Shown one piece after another: positions 24,824 to 32,569 of a stretch of DNA of 64,000 bases (the first letter of the stretch is position 1; each line of letters begins with the position of its first letter). Under the pieces are notes generated by a model that worked only from the letters and a program-made list of their open reading frames with translations, did no database searches and was not told where the DNA came from. Source of the DNA: Acidimicrobiia bacterium (GTDB taxonomy: Bacteria; Actinomycetota; Acidimicrobiia; Acidimicrobiales; AC-14); NCBI GenBank assembly GCA_023265045.1, contig JAHFUQ010000002.1:47014-111013 (forward strand). Reading direction: 5' to 3'. The translations under genes were made by a program, and so were the position numbers.

Positions 24824-25271
24824 TGCGCCGAGTGCCCTGTTTGATCGTGACACCTGCCGCGCGACGGTGAGCAAAGAGTGAGTCAAACCGACGGGAAGGG
24901 AGAGGTTCGAAAGCGTCGACGGAGATCCGCTCGATGCGCGGGATCTCCCACGACGCAATCATCGGCTTGACGATCACTGGACGCCATCCCTGAGGGCAGC
25001 GGCGTGACCACAGCGTCACCGCGGGTCACGCGGGCGGTCGGCCGGTAGCCGGCTCAGGTCGTGCGCCACAGCGCAGGCCGGCCGCACGGCGAGGTAGGCG
25101 AACCGGCCGGGCGCCGTTGTCGTTGCGCTCTGTCAACACCGTGTGCTCCGCACCGCCGGCCGAATCACCTATTGATGATCACGAGACCCCATCCGTCCGG
25201 TGAACCTGGGGATGCTCCAACGGTTCAGCGTCCACCTTGGGCCATGGCTACGATGCGACTGGGCGATTGGG
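24824..25271. other. no supported gene; contains dispersed repeat copy D
   Basis: About 450 bp without a credible coding frame. It contains the second copy of the ~50-bp dispersed repeat (24848-24898). The end of the stretch may include a short untranslated leader for the lysozyme gene. Confidence 0.5.
24848..24898 (+). repeat. dispersed ~50-bp repeat, copy D
   Basis: TGACACCTGCCG, then GGTGAGCAAAGAGTGAG, AAAC and ACGGG in the same order and orientation as copy A at 3224-3273. The 17-nt GGTGAGCAAAGAGTGAG core is identical in both. Confidence 0.7.
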
Positions 25272-26219
25272 ATGATCGATCTCGACTTCACGGCGAAATT
25301 CATTGCGAGCTTCGAGGGGTTCGTGGGCACCGTGTACCTCGACGCGGTGGGCGTCGAGACGATTGGCTACGGCGAGACGAGAAGCGACGTCATCGAGCGC
25401 TACCGCGGCTGCGGCATCTCGCAGGCGGATGCGTTCGAGCTGTTGAAGCGGCGGGTGCAGGAGTTCGCCGATGCGGTCGAGCGATGCATCACCAACGGTT
25501 CCGCTCTGACCCCGAGCCGCCACGCCGCCTTCACCAGCCTCGCGTACAACATCGGCGTGGGCGGCTTCGCTGAGTCCACGGCGTGCAAGCGATTCAACGA
25601 CGGGGACCTGGCGGGCGTGCCGGAGGCGATCGGATGGTGGAACAAGGGTGGCGGGCAGGTGCTGGAAGGCCTCACACGGCGTCGGGGGGCGGAGGCGGCG
25701 CTCTTCGAGACCGACGGCCCACCCGCCCTGGGAGGAACGCCCTCGTTCATTGCGCCGCCGTCGGACACCCTCCGAGAGGGTGATCAGGGGGACCGTGTCC
25801 GCCAGGCGCAGCAACGCTTGGCCGAGCGAGGGTGGGCCGTGCAAGCCGACGGTGTCTTCGGCCCCGCGACGACTGAAGCGGTCCGTGCCTTTCAGGGACA
25901 GGCCGGCCTGGTTGCGGACGGGATTTTGGGCCACGCCAGCTGGCAGGCGCTGTTCGCCACTTCCACCCCAACCGCGCCGGAGGCGTCGGAGTGCCCTCCG
26001 TGGCCCGGTCGCCTCATGCGCCAGGGCCTGGACGGCGACGATGTCCGCCGGGCCCAAGCTCGACTGTCGGAGCGAGGCTGGGGCCTGGTGACCGACGGCC
26101 AGTTCGGCCCCAAAACGGACGCCGTCGTGCGCACGTACCAGGGTGAGAAAGTGCTGGTCGTCGACGGGGTCGTCGGGCCCGTCACGTGGCAGTCGATCTG
26201 GACGGCCCCCGTCACCTGA
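25272..26219 (+). CDS. GH24-type lysozyme with two peptidoglycan-binding repeats
   Basis: The 315-residue protein starts with a phage-type (T4-like) lysozyme domain of ~145 residues. The FIASFEGF segment has the catalytic Glu, IGYGETRSD the substrate loop, and LTPSRHAAFTSLAYNIGVG the family signature. Two PG_binding_1 domains follow (LREGDQGDRVRQAQQRLAER with VFGPATTEAVRAFQ, and RQGLDGDDVRRAQARLSERG with QFGPKTDAVVRTYQ), joined by a Pro/Ser linker. It would cleave or bind peptidoglycan. No signal peptide is visible from ATG 25272 or from the longer 25200 frame, as for holin-dependent endolysins, but no other phage genes are near. The start is uncertain. Confidence 0.82.
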   Translation: MIDLDFTAKFIASFEGFVGTVYLDAVGVETIGYGETRSDVIERYRGCGISQADAFELLKRRVQEFADAVERCITNGSALTPSRHAAFTSLAYNIGVGGFAESTACKRFNDGDLAGVPEAIGWWNKGGGQVLEGLTRRRGAEAALFETDGPPALGGTPSFIAPPSDTLREGDQGDRVRQAQQRLAERGWAVQADGVFGPATTEAVRAFQGQAGLVADGILGHASWQALFATSTPTAPEASECPPWPGRLMRQGLDGDDVRRAQARLSERGWGLVTDGQFGPKTDAVVRTYQGEKVLVVDGVVGPVTWQSIWTAPVT

Positions 26220-26329
26220 GGCCCGGCCCACCGAGGACCCGCCCGCCGCCGCGCCGGCATGGGGCTCCGCCACGCTGTTGCGTGACAGACTCACGGCCGT
26301 CAACCGGTTCGCTTCACGAGGAGGAGACG

Positions 26330-27115
26330 ATGGCGGACTGGCTCCTCCGCAACTTCCCGACGACGGTGCTCGCGCTGATCGTCCTCGTCGGGCTTCCGGC
26401 GGCCGCGGCCTTCGGGTGCATCGCCTTCCGCCGCCGGGCGTTACACCTGATTCAGGCCACCGAGAACGACGTGGCCGGCGTCATCGTCAGCATCCTTGCG
26501 GGGATCTACGGGATCGTCGTGGCGTTCGTGATCGTCGTTCTCTGGGAGGATCTTCGGAACGCCCAGGAAATCGCGTCGACCGAGGCGAACGCCGTCGCCC
26601 AGATGGTCCAGGACAGCCAAGTCTTCCCTTCACCGAACCGGCTGGCAGTCAGCGAGGCGGTGCGCGAGTACGTCCACGCGATCGTGGACGACGAGTGGCC
26701 TGCTATGCGTGACCACCGGGAGAGCGCCAGGGCCGAGGCGGCGGTAAGTCGGCTCTACGACTCGCTCCGCGCCTACGATCCGAACACCAACGCGGAGAGC
26801 TCCTTCTATCAAGACGCGTCCGCGAACTTGGACCAAGTCGACACGAGTCGTCGAGAACGCATACGCCTCAGTCGGCGAGGCCTCCCTGGCGTCCTGCAGG
26901 TCCTGATCGTCGGGGGCGCCTGGCTGATCATCGCCTTCACGTACTTCTTCGGCATCGAGAAACAGAGCGTCCATGTCCTCATGAGTGGGGGGATCGCACT
27001 GCTTCTCGGGTTCACCCTCCTGCTGGCGGTGCTCCTCCAAAGTCCGTTTTCGGGCGACATCGCGGTGAGCTCGAAGGTCTTTCGGGAGGGAATCCTTGCT
27101 CGGTTCTTTCGGTGA
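26330..27115 (+). CDS. DUF4239 membrane protein
   Basis: A 261-residue protein with two N-terminal helices (TVLALIVLVGLPAAAAFGCI and VIVSILAGIYGIVVAFVIVV), a ~100-residue soluble helical part (STEANAVAQMVQDSQVF) and two C-terminal helices (VLQVLIVGGAWLIIAFTYFF and GGIALLLGFTLLLAVLL). This layout and the ENDVAG, ILAGIYGIVVAF, LWEDLRNAQ phrases match the DUF4239/bestrophin-like group, some of which may be channels. ATG 26330 has GAGGAG ahead. The next gene starts 6 nt after its stop. Confidence 0.75.
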   Translation: MADWLLRNFPTTVLALIVLVGLPAAAAFGCIAFRRRALHLIQATENDVAGVIVSILAGIYGIVVAFVIVVLWEDLRNAQEIASTEANAVAQMVQDSQVFPSPNRLAVSEAVREYVHAIVDDEWPAMRDHRESARAEAAVSRLYDSLRAYDPNTNAESSFYQDASANLDQVDTSRRERIRLSRRGLPGVLQVLIVGGAWLIIAFTYFFGIEKQSVHVLMSGGIALLLGFTLLLAVLLQSPFSGDIAVSSKVFREGILARFFR

Positions 27116-27121
27116 CCCTCC

Positions 27122-28393
27122 TTGAGCAAGCGCGGCCTCCCGGCGACTGCGATTCGGACCGGAGCAGCGGCCGCCGCGATGCTGGCCACCTGGGCGCTCC
27201 TGGTGCTCGCGTTCACGCCAGTCGCTCTCGCGGCCGACGACGGGGGCTCGCCCCTCCCTCGTGCCTCGGCCGTGGCGAGCCCGTTGTACCTCGGGGTGGG
27301 GCTGGCTCCGAATGGCCTCGGTCTCGGTGCGCCGGTTGCGCGTGCCCAAGTCGGCGGTGCGCCGCCGAGTGCGGCAGCGGCCGCCGGGCTCGTGGGCATC
27401 AATCAGGGGCCAGAGGACGCGGCGACCGAGCCGGGCTTGCTCGGCGTGAAGTCGACGAACCCGGGCCAACGGGCCACTGGCACCAAGCGCGCCGAGCTGC
27501 TGGGCTCGCTCGGACCATATGCCACGGCGGAGACGCCGAGCCCCCGCGTCGCGAGAAGCCGGGCCGGGCTCACCGGGGAGCTTCTCGTACCGCTGATCGC
27601 GGTCGACGCCGCGTCGGAAGTGCAGTTCGACGACGCTGACCGTGCACTCGCCCGTGTCGTCTCCGAGGTCCCGTCGCTGCGCCTCTTCGACCTGGATGTC
27701 CGCGGCATGCGATCCGAGATCACGGTCGAATCTGCGGCGGGACTGCCGCCCCTCGTCTCGTATACCTTGGTGATCCTCGAGCTGCGCCTCGGGCCTCGGG
27801 AGGTGGTGGGCGGAGCCGGCGGCGGCATCGTCCTGCGCGGCGATCGCATCCCGCTCCCGGCGCTTCCCGAGCAATTCGGTCGGGAACTCGAGCGGCTCGG
27901 AGGCGACCTCGGTGGGTTGGGCCGGTTGCCACGGATCCGTCTGGTGCAGCCGAACGTCACCTCGGCACGCGACGGGCTCACGACCGTCACCGGTCCGGTG
28001 CTCGAGGTCCAGGTCGGGCTGGGCGAGCAGACGTCGCTCGTTACGCTGCGCTTGCTGGCCACCGCCGTCTCAGCGGTGGCCAAGGGCGCACCTGGGTCGG
28101 CCGTCGGTAGCCAACCCGGCCCCTCGATCGTCCCGGCACCCATTTCAGTCCCGGCCACCTCGGCTCCGGCCCGCTCGTCGCCGATGGCGGCGCCGACTGC
28201 GGCCCCGAGCTCGTCGGCCGCGGCGGCTACGGGTCCGCGCCCGAAGGTCCCTCCGAGGCGGCGGCCGGGCGGCTCAGCCGCCGGCGCGGGAGGGCGGCTC
28301 CTCCCAATTGTCGTATTCGCCGCAGCGGGCCTGAACGCGCTGTTGCTCGTTGGGCGCGCCGGAGCGCGGATGGCCCGGGACGGGACGTCGTGA
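27122..28393 (+). CDS. large exported, C-terminally anchored surface protein of unknown function
   Basis: A 423-residue protein with a long Ala-rich signal segment (AAAAAMLATWALLVLAFTPVALA), a ~270-residue extracytoplasmic region rich in Gly/Leu/Val, a Pro/Ala/Ser linker (residues ~330-385) and a C-terminal helix (LLPIVVFAAAGLNALLLVG) ending in a basic tail. The layout resembles wall-spanning surface proteins, but there is no LPXTG motif. I do not recognise the folded part. The TTG start lies 6 nt after the DUF4239 stop. Short direct phrases (LLGV.S and GLVG) recur near the N-terminus. Confidence 0.6.
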   Translation: MSKRGLPATAIRTGAAAAAMLATWALLVLAFTPVALAADDGGSPLPRASAVASPLYLGVGLAPNGLGLGAPVARAQVGGAPPSAAAAAGLVGINQGPEDAATEPGLLGVKSTNPGQRATGTKRAELLGSLGPYATAETPSPRVARSRAGLTGELLVPLIAVDAASEVQFDDADRALARVVSEVPSLRLFDLDVRGMRSEITVESAAGLPPLVSYTLVILELRLGPREVVGGAGGGIVLRGDRIPLPALPEQFGRELERLGGDLGGLGRLPRIRLVQPNVTSARDGLTTVTGPVLEVQVGLGEQTSLVTLRLLATAVSAVAKGAPGSAVGSQPGPSIVPAPISVPATSAPARSSPMAAPTAAPSSSAAAATGPRPKVPPRRRPGGSAAGAGGRLLPIVVFAAAGLNALLLVGRAGARMARDGTS

Positions 28394-28917
28394 GACCGCC
28401 ACGGACGCCGCCGGCGTCCCATCTGCGACGCGTGCGCTACGCCCGGCCGGCTGTCGGGCCGGGTCGCGAGGACGACGCTCGCGGCGGCCATCCTCTCCGG
28501 ACCTCGGTGTCGACCGCGTGGGCGAGGCGCGCCGCGGTCCGGCACGGGCCGTCTGGGGACCGGTACGTGACGAGGGCGGCGATCAGGGCGCAGTGCGGCG
28601 GCGTGGGCAATGACCACGATCAGGAGCATCTCCGAGGGCCAGCTTCGACGCTCATGCCGAGGACGACACGTCCGGCGAGGAGCAAGGCGCGAGCGCGAAA
28701 CAGTCGGGTCAGGCGTGAAGCGGCGTGATGTGGGCGATCGTGGCGAACCGGCGACAGGGCTGCTCGGACCGACGGCTGAAGAATGGGGTGACGGTCCTGC
28801 GCTCCGAAGGTGTCCTGGACCCGTTCGGCGACCTCGCGGCTCGAGCTGGCTTCCGTCGAACACCGCCAGCGCAGCGCCGTAATGCCGTCGCGCGCCTCGA
28901 AGCGGTAGGGCTCCGCG
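28394..28917. other. non-coding stretch with hairpins
   Basis: No supported gene. It carries a palindrome at 28403-28419 and a second GC-rich hairpin (CCCGGCC-N8-GGCCGGG, 28442-28463). A minus-strand frame of ~70 codons ending inside it (FEARDGITALRWRC...) lacks a start and is best regarded as a shadow or remnant. The stretch separates two convergent transcription units. Confidence 0.5.
28403..28419 (+). terminator. palindromic hairpin after the surface-protein gene
   Basis: GGACGCCG-c-CGGCGTCC, 8-bp arms around one base (7 bp with a 3-nt loop), starting 9 nt after the stop. No T-run follows, so this is a T-poor candidate terminator. Confidence 0.35.
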
Positions 28918-30285
28918 TCAGCGCTCCTCGTCCACCGGGCCGCAGCTGAGCATCGCCTTCCGGAAGGCGTCGGCGCGGTCGCGGTAGTCGCGGTAGCGCC
29001 CGAAGCTCGGCGCCGCCGGGGAAAGCAGCACGACGCCCTCGGGCTGGCACCACTCGAAGCCTCGTGCGACCGCCTCCTCGAGGTCCTCGCAAGGCTGGAC
29101 GTCGACGCCTTCCGGCAGCTCGACGGCGCCGAGGGCGGCCCGGATGCGCTCGCCGTTGTCGGGCTCGCCCAGCGTGAGCACGAGCAGCGGGTCGCGGCGG
29201 TGGGCGATGTCCTCGGCGAGCGGGCCGTAGTCGATGCCCCGATCGAACCCTCCGACGAGCACCGCCACGCGGTCCTGCGCGAACGCCGACAGGGCGGCCA
29301 CCGTGGACAGCACATTGGTCGACAGGCTGTCGTCGACAAAGCGAGCGCCACCGACCCGTCCGATGGTCCGGAGGCGGCTCTCGAGCCCTGAGAAGCGGGT
29401 GGCGCCGGCGGCGAGGGCGTCGGCGAGGGCGTCGGCGAGGGCATCGGCGTCGTCCGCCCCGGGAAGGCCCAGAGCGACCAATGTCCTTTGGGCGATCAGG
29501 GCATTGCGCAGGTTGTGCCGCCCCAAGAGGCCGAGGCGGCTGATCCACTCCGGCCCTTCGTCAGGCGCATGGACCCACTCGATGTCGTGGCCCAGCAGCC
29601 GCCGCCGTTCGCGGAGCAGGGGGTCGTCCCCGTTGGCGATCGTGACCCGGGCGCCCGGCTGCGAGCAGGCGGAGAGCTTGTCCCTGAAGTAGGTCTCGGC
29701 GTCGCCGTGCCAGGTGAGATGGTCGGGATGCAGCGACGTGACGGCAACGACAGGCGGGGAAGCGCTGATGTCGCACGCCTGGTAGCTGGAGGTCTCGATG
29801 AGCCAGTAGTCGATCTCACCGTCGATCCCGGTGTCGAATGGGGGCCGGCCGAGGTTCCCGCCCACGAAGGACCGGGCGCCGAGTCCCTCTGCGAGCGCGC
29901 CGGCAATGGACACCGTCGTGCTCTTGCCCTTGGTGCCGGTGACGCACGCAACGCTGGCCCGGTCGGTTGACTCAAGCCAGACGCCGAGCGCGCCGACGAT
30001 CAGGGCGCCGCGCTCTTCGATCGTGGCCACGTCGGCCCGGTAGCGGCTGATGCCAGGGGTCTTGATCACGTGGGTGCAGGCCGCCAGTGCGTCGAGCGCC
30101 GCAGCCGACGTCGGCGCGACCGGCAGCCCCTCGACCGATCCGTCGGGCGGGCGGTCGTCGACCACGACGACCGGTGTGATGCCGAGGCTCCGCAGCTTGC
30201 GAATGGTCGCCCTTCCCTCAACGCCCGCGCCCCAGACGCCGACGCGTCCGGTGCGGAGGTCAGCCCAAGCGACGTGCGGTCGCAT
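28918..30285 (-). CDS. murD2: MurD-type ligase of the MurD2/MurL route (UDP-MurNAc-L-Ala : L-Glu ligase)
   Basis: The 455-residue Mur ligase has a Rossmann-like start (GRVGVWGAGVEGRATIRKL), the ATP loop CVTGTKGKSTTVSIAGAL, a central ETSSYQACDIS segment with a metal-binding Glu, SLHPDHLTWHGDAETYFRDK, and a C-terminal domain ending LLSPAAPSFGRYRDYRDRAD. These are MurD features. The MurL-type epimerase directly upstream suggests that it adds L-glutamate rather than D-glutamate, as in the Xanthomonas MurD2/MurL pair; that specificity is inferred. ATG 30285 (or 30300) lies inside the 3' end of murL, so translation is coupled. It acts in the cytoplasm on peptidoglycan precursors. Confidence 0.8.
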   Translation of the reverse strand: MRPHVAWADLRTGRVGVWGAGVEGRATIRKLRSLGITPVVVVDDRPPDGSVEGLPVAPTSAAALDALAACTHVIKTPGISRYRADVATIEERGALIVGALGVWLESTDRASVACVTGTKGKSTTVSIAGALAEGLGARSFVGGNLGRPPFDTGIDGEIDYWLIETSSYQACDISASPPVVAVTSLHPDHLTWHGDAETYFRDKLSACSQPGARVTIANGDDPLLRERRRLLGHDIEWVHAPDEGPEWISRLGLLGRHNLRNALIAQRTLVALGLPGADDADALADALADALAAGATRFSGLESRLRTIGRVGGARFVDDSLSTNVLSTVAALSAFAQDRVAVLVGGFDRGIDYGPLAEDIAHRRDPLLVLTLGEPDNGERIRAALGAVELPEGVDVQPCEDLEEAVARGFEWCQPEGVVLLSPAAPSFGRYRDYRDRADAFRKAMLSCGPVDEER

Positions 30286-31597
30286 ACGGCTCCGGAACAT
30301 TGGAAGCGCCCCCTGGTTGCAGCAACCGGGTCGCCGCCAGGGTGTCGCCAGCCACTGGCCCCAGCTCGTCGACAAGCGTCTTCAGCACGACCGATCCTTG
30401 GCGGTCGCGGCGCGCCGCGGCGAGCACAACGGCGCCGCGGCACTCGTCGACGTCGCCGACGCACTCGAAGGGCTTCGTATCGGATGACAGCCCCGTCAGG
30501 GTGCGGAACCGATGCAGGAGATCGACGTTCTCCAGCGGTTCGAGGCCGCCGAAGATGGCGTCGAGCTCGCCCGCGTCGAGGAAGGGCGCGAGGACGAGGT
30601 CGATGAAGCAGCACTTGTCACAGCGGCCGCACCAGGTCGCGAGCCGCTGGGCCGGATCGATGTGGAACGCCCGGTTGCAGCTTCGGAAGACCGGATGGAA
30701 GCCGCGGAGCGATGCGAACGCGGCCGCCACGGCCAGTTCGCTCCAGGGGCGGAGGAGCGAGAAGTACTCAGGCGGGGGATCGAGCGCCCCGCGCAGGAGG
30801 CTCCGGAAGGCGCGCTCGAATTCGTCGCTCTTCGAGTACTGGTGGTTGATCATCCGGCCCGCGACTTCGACGTTCCCCGAAGACGCGGACCGCTCGTTCG
30901 ACATCACGACCGCGTCGTTCCCGTAAACCGTCGCCGCCAGCACGGCGATGGCGGAGAGGATGCCTGTCACGGGGACGTGTCCGTTCAGGAAGCCAAAGTC
31001 GTCCGAACGGAGGATCTGGGGGTCGAGGGCGCGCTCGGCGCGAAGAACGCGCAGGCCCGTCACCGCCGCCGCGTCCTCGATGGCGGCGAAGCGCTGGCCG
31101 GCCTGGCTCACGACGAACAACGAGGGATCACACGCGCGGGCGCGACGGACCGTCTCGGCGGTCACGATGGAGTCGATGCCGCCGCCGAAAGGGATCAAGG
31201 GGCGACCGGCGGAGGGCGCGAACGCGGCCCGGGGAGCGGGATCGGATCCGCCGACGACGCGCAGGTCGAGGTCGATGGAGTTCCGGTAGGCGAACTCGCC
31301 GAGCCCGTTGACGTAGTAGTCGAGCAGGAACCGGCGCTCGCCGGGCCGGACGGGAACGGCGCCGAGGTCGATGACGGGCGGGGCGCCTGCTTTGTAGTAC
31401 GAGACGCCCGCCAGCATGTGGACGATGCGAGCAGCCTCGTGGACGGCCGGGCTGGCCCAGTCGCCGGGCCCGACGGTGATGCGCTCTTCGAAGACGTGAT
31501 CGTCGAGCCCATAGTGGCACCTGAGCTCGCTCTTGCGGTCGTCCACCTCATAGCGGAGGTACCGGAAAACGGAGGCGCGGGTCGGCGGCGACGTCAT
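30260..31597 (-). CDS. murL: UDP-MurNAc-L-Ala-L-Glu epimerase, MurL family
   Basis: A 445-residue cytoplasmic protein. It contains IPFGGGIDSIVTAE, a PP-loop-like ATP site, near residue 150. The start reads FRYLRYEVDDRKSELRCHYG. A conserved AVVMSNERSASSGN segment follows, then SCNRAFHIDPAQRLATWCGRCDKCCFID with a Cys-rich knuckle. This is the MurL architecture: an ATP-dependent enzyme that epimerises the terminal L-Glu of UDP-MurNAc-L-Ala-L-Glu to D-Glu. ATG 31597 is chosen as the start of the family-like sequence; the ~107 codons open upstream are shadows of the divergent gene. It overlaps murD2 by 26 nt. Confidence 0.8.
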   Translation of the reverse strand: MTSPPTRASVFRYLRYEVDDRKSELRCHYGLDDHVFEERITVGPGDWASPAVHEAARIVHMLAGVSYYKAGAPPVIDLGAVPVRPGERRFLLDYYVNGLGEFAYRNSIDLDLRVVGGSDPAPRAAFAPSAGRPLIPFGGGIDSIVTAETVRRARACDPSLFVVSQAGQRFAAIEDAAAVTGLRVLRAERALDPQILRSDDFGFLNGHVPVTGILSAIAVLAATVYGNDAVVMSNERSASSGNVEVAGRMINHQYSKSDEFERAFRSLLRGALDPPPEYFSLLRPWSELAVAAAFASLRGFHPVFRSCNRAFHIDPAQRLATWCGRCDKCCFIDLVLAPFLDAGELDAIFGGLEPLENVDLLHRFRTLTGLSSDTKPFECVGDVDECRGAVVLAAARRDRQGSVVLKTLVDELGPVAGDTLAATRLLQPGGASNVPEPYATARRLG

Positions 31598-31718
31598 GGC
31601 ATTGGCGCGCCGATGGTAGCGGGACAACGATGAGCTCACGGCGCTGCCGCCGCGGATTGACAGAACCGTGGCCGGTTGCACGAGGGGCGCGCCTAACGTT
31701 GCCGGGGTGGAGGAACCG

Positions 31719-32363
31719 ATGGTAGAGGTCGACGGCGGCGAGACGTCGTGGCGGTTCGACCGATCGTTTCTCACCTCGAACTGGTCGTGCATCTGGGGCC
31801 GCGGCTGCCTCGGCATCCTCGACGAGCCGTCGCCCGAGCTGGGCCAGGGCTGCTGCTCGGTGGGGGCCGAGCTGGACAGCGAGGACGAATCGCGACTCCT
31901 GAGCGCGCTCGCCGCCACGCTCCAGCCGGACCAGTTCGAGCATCACGCCGACGCGCTCGCGGGCGGGATATTCGCCGATCTGGACCGGATGAGCACTCGG
32001 ATCGTCGACGGCGCATGCATCTTTCTGAACCGGCCGGGGTTCACCGGGGGCGCCGGGTGCGCCCTGCACCTGGCGGCGCTGGCTGAGGGCGAGCCGCCCC
32101 TCGACTGGAAGCCCTCGGTGTGCTGGCAGCTGCCCATCAAGGTGGACTGGTCCGAGCGCGAGGGCGGGGGCGAGGTGGCGACGGTCCGGCGATGGCGGCG
32201 GGACGACTGGGGGGCCGAGGGCGAGACGATGGCCTGGTGCTGCACCGAAGGCGAGTTGGCCTATGCCGGAGACCGCCCGGTGATCGAGTCGCTCGCCGGG
32301 GAGATCGAGGCCATCACTGGCCCGGATGTGTTCGTCGAGCTGAAGCGGAAGCTCGCCGGCTGA
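31719..32363 (+). CDS. cysteine-rich protein of unknown function (putative metal-cluster protein)
   Basis: The 214-residue protein carries many conserved-looking cysteines: SNWSCIWGRGCLGI, GQGCCSVGAE, DGACIFLNRPG, GAGCALHLAAL, SVCWQLP and MAWCCTEGE. Such spacing resembles YkgJ/DUF3109-type proteins thought to bind zinc or an Fe-S cluster. ATG 31719 has GGAGGA ahead of it. It is divergent from murL and convergent with the small membrane protein, overlapping it by 50 nt. No function is assigned. Confidence 0.65.
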   Translation: MVEVDGGETSWRFDRSFLTSNWSCIWGRGCLGILDEPSPELGQGCCSVGAELDSEDESRLLSALAATLQPDQFEHHADALAGGIFADLDRMSTRIVDGACIFLNRPGFTGGAGCALHLAALAEGEPPLDWKPSVCWQLPIKVDWSEREGGGEVATVRRWRRDDWGAEGETMAWCCTEGELAYAGDRPVIESLAGEIEAITGPDVFVELKRKLAG

Positions 32364-32556
32364 AGAGCAGCGCCAGCGAAGCCAGGCATGTGATGGCGCC
32401 GCCCAGCAGGCCGATGGGGACGCAGAGAAGCCACAGCAGGTGCGGCAGCTCACCGAGCACGCTGCCGATGATGATGCTGATGGCGACGGCAGCCGCGCCG
32501 GCGCCGGCGACGGCGAGCAGGATGCGTTCGCCGCGGTCTTTGGCCTTGAGGTTCAT
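32314..32556 (-). CDS. small two-helix membrane protein
   Basis: An 80-residue protein with a basic N-terminus (NLKAKDRGER), helix 1 (ILLAVAGAGAAAVAISIIIG), helix 2 (LWLLCVPIGLLGGAITCLAS) and a basic tail. It starts 13 nt after the phospholipase-D-like gene, so it is probably co-transcribed. Its 3' end overlaps the convergent cysteine-rich gene. Unknown function; the call rests on clean hydropathy and spacing. Confidence 0.5.
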   Translation of the reverse strand: MNLKAKDRGERILLAVAGAGAAAVAISIIIGSVLGELPHLLWLLCVPIGLLGGAITCLASLALLFSRRASASARRTHPGQ

Positions 32557-32569
32557 GCCTGACTGACGC

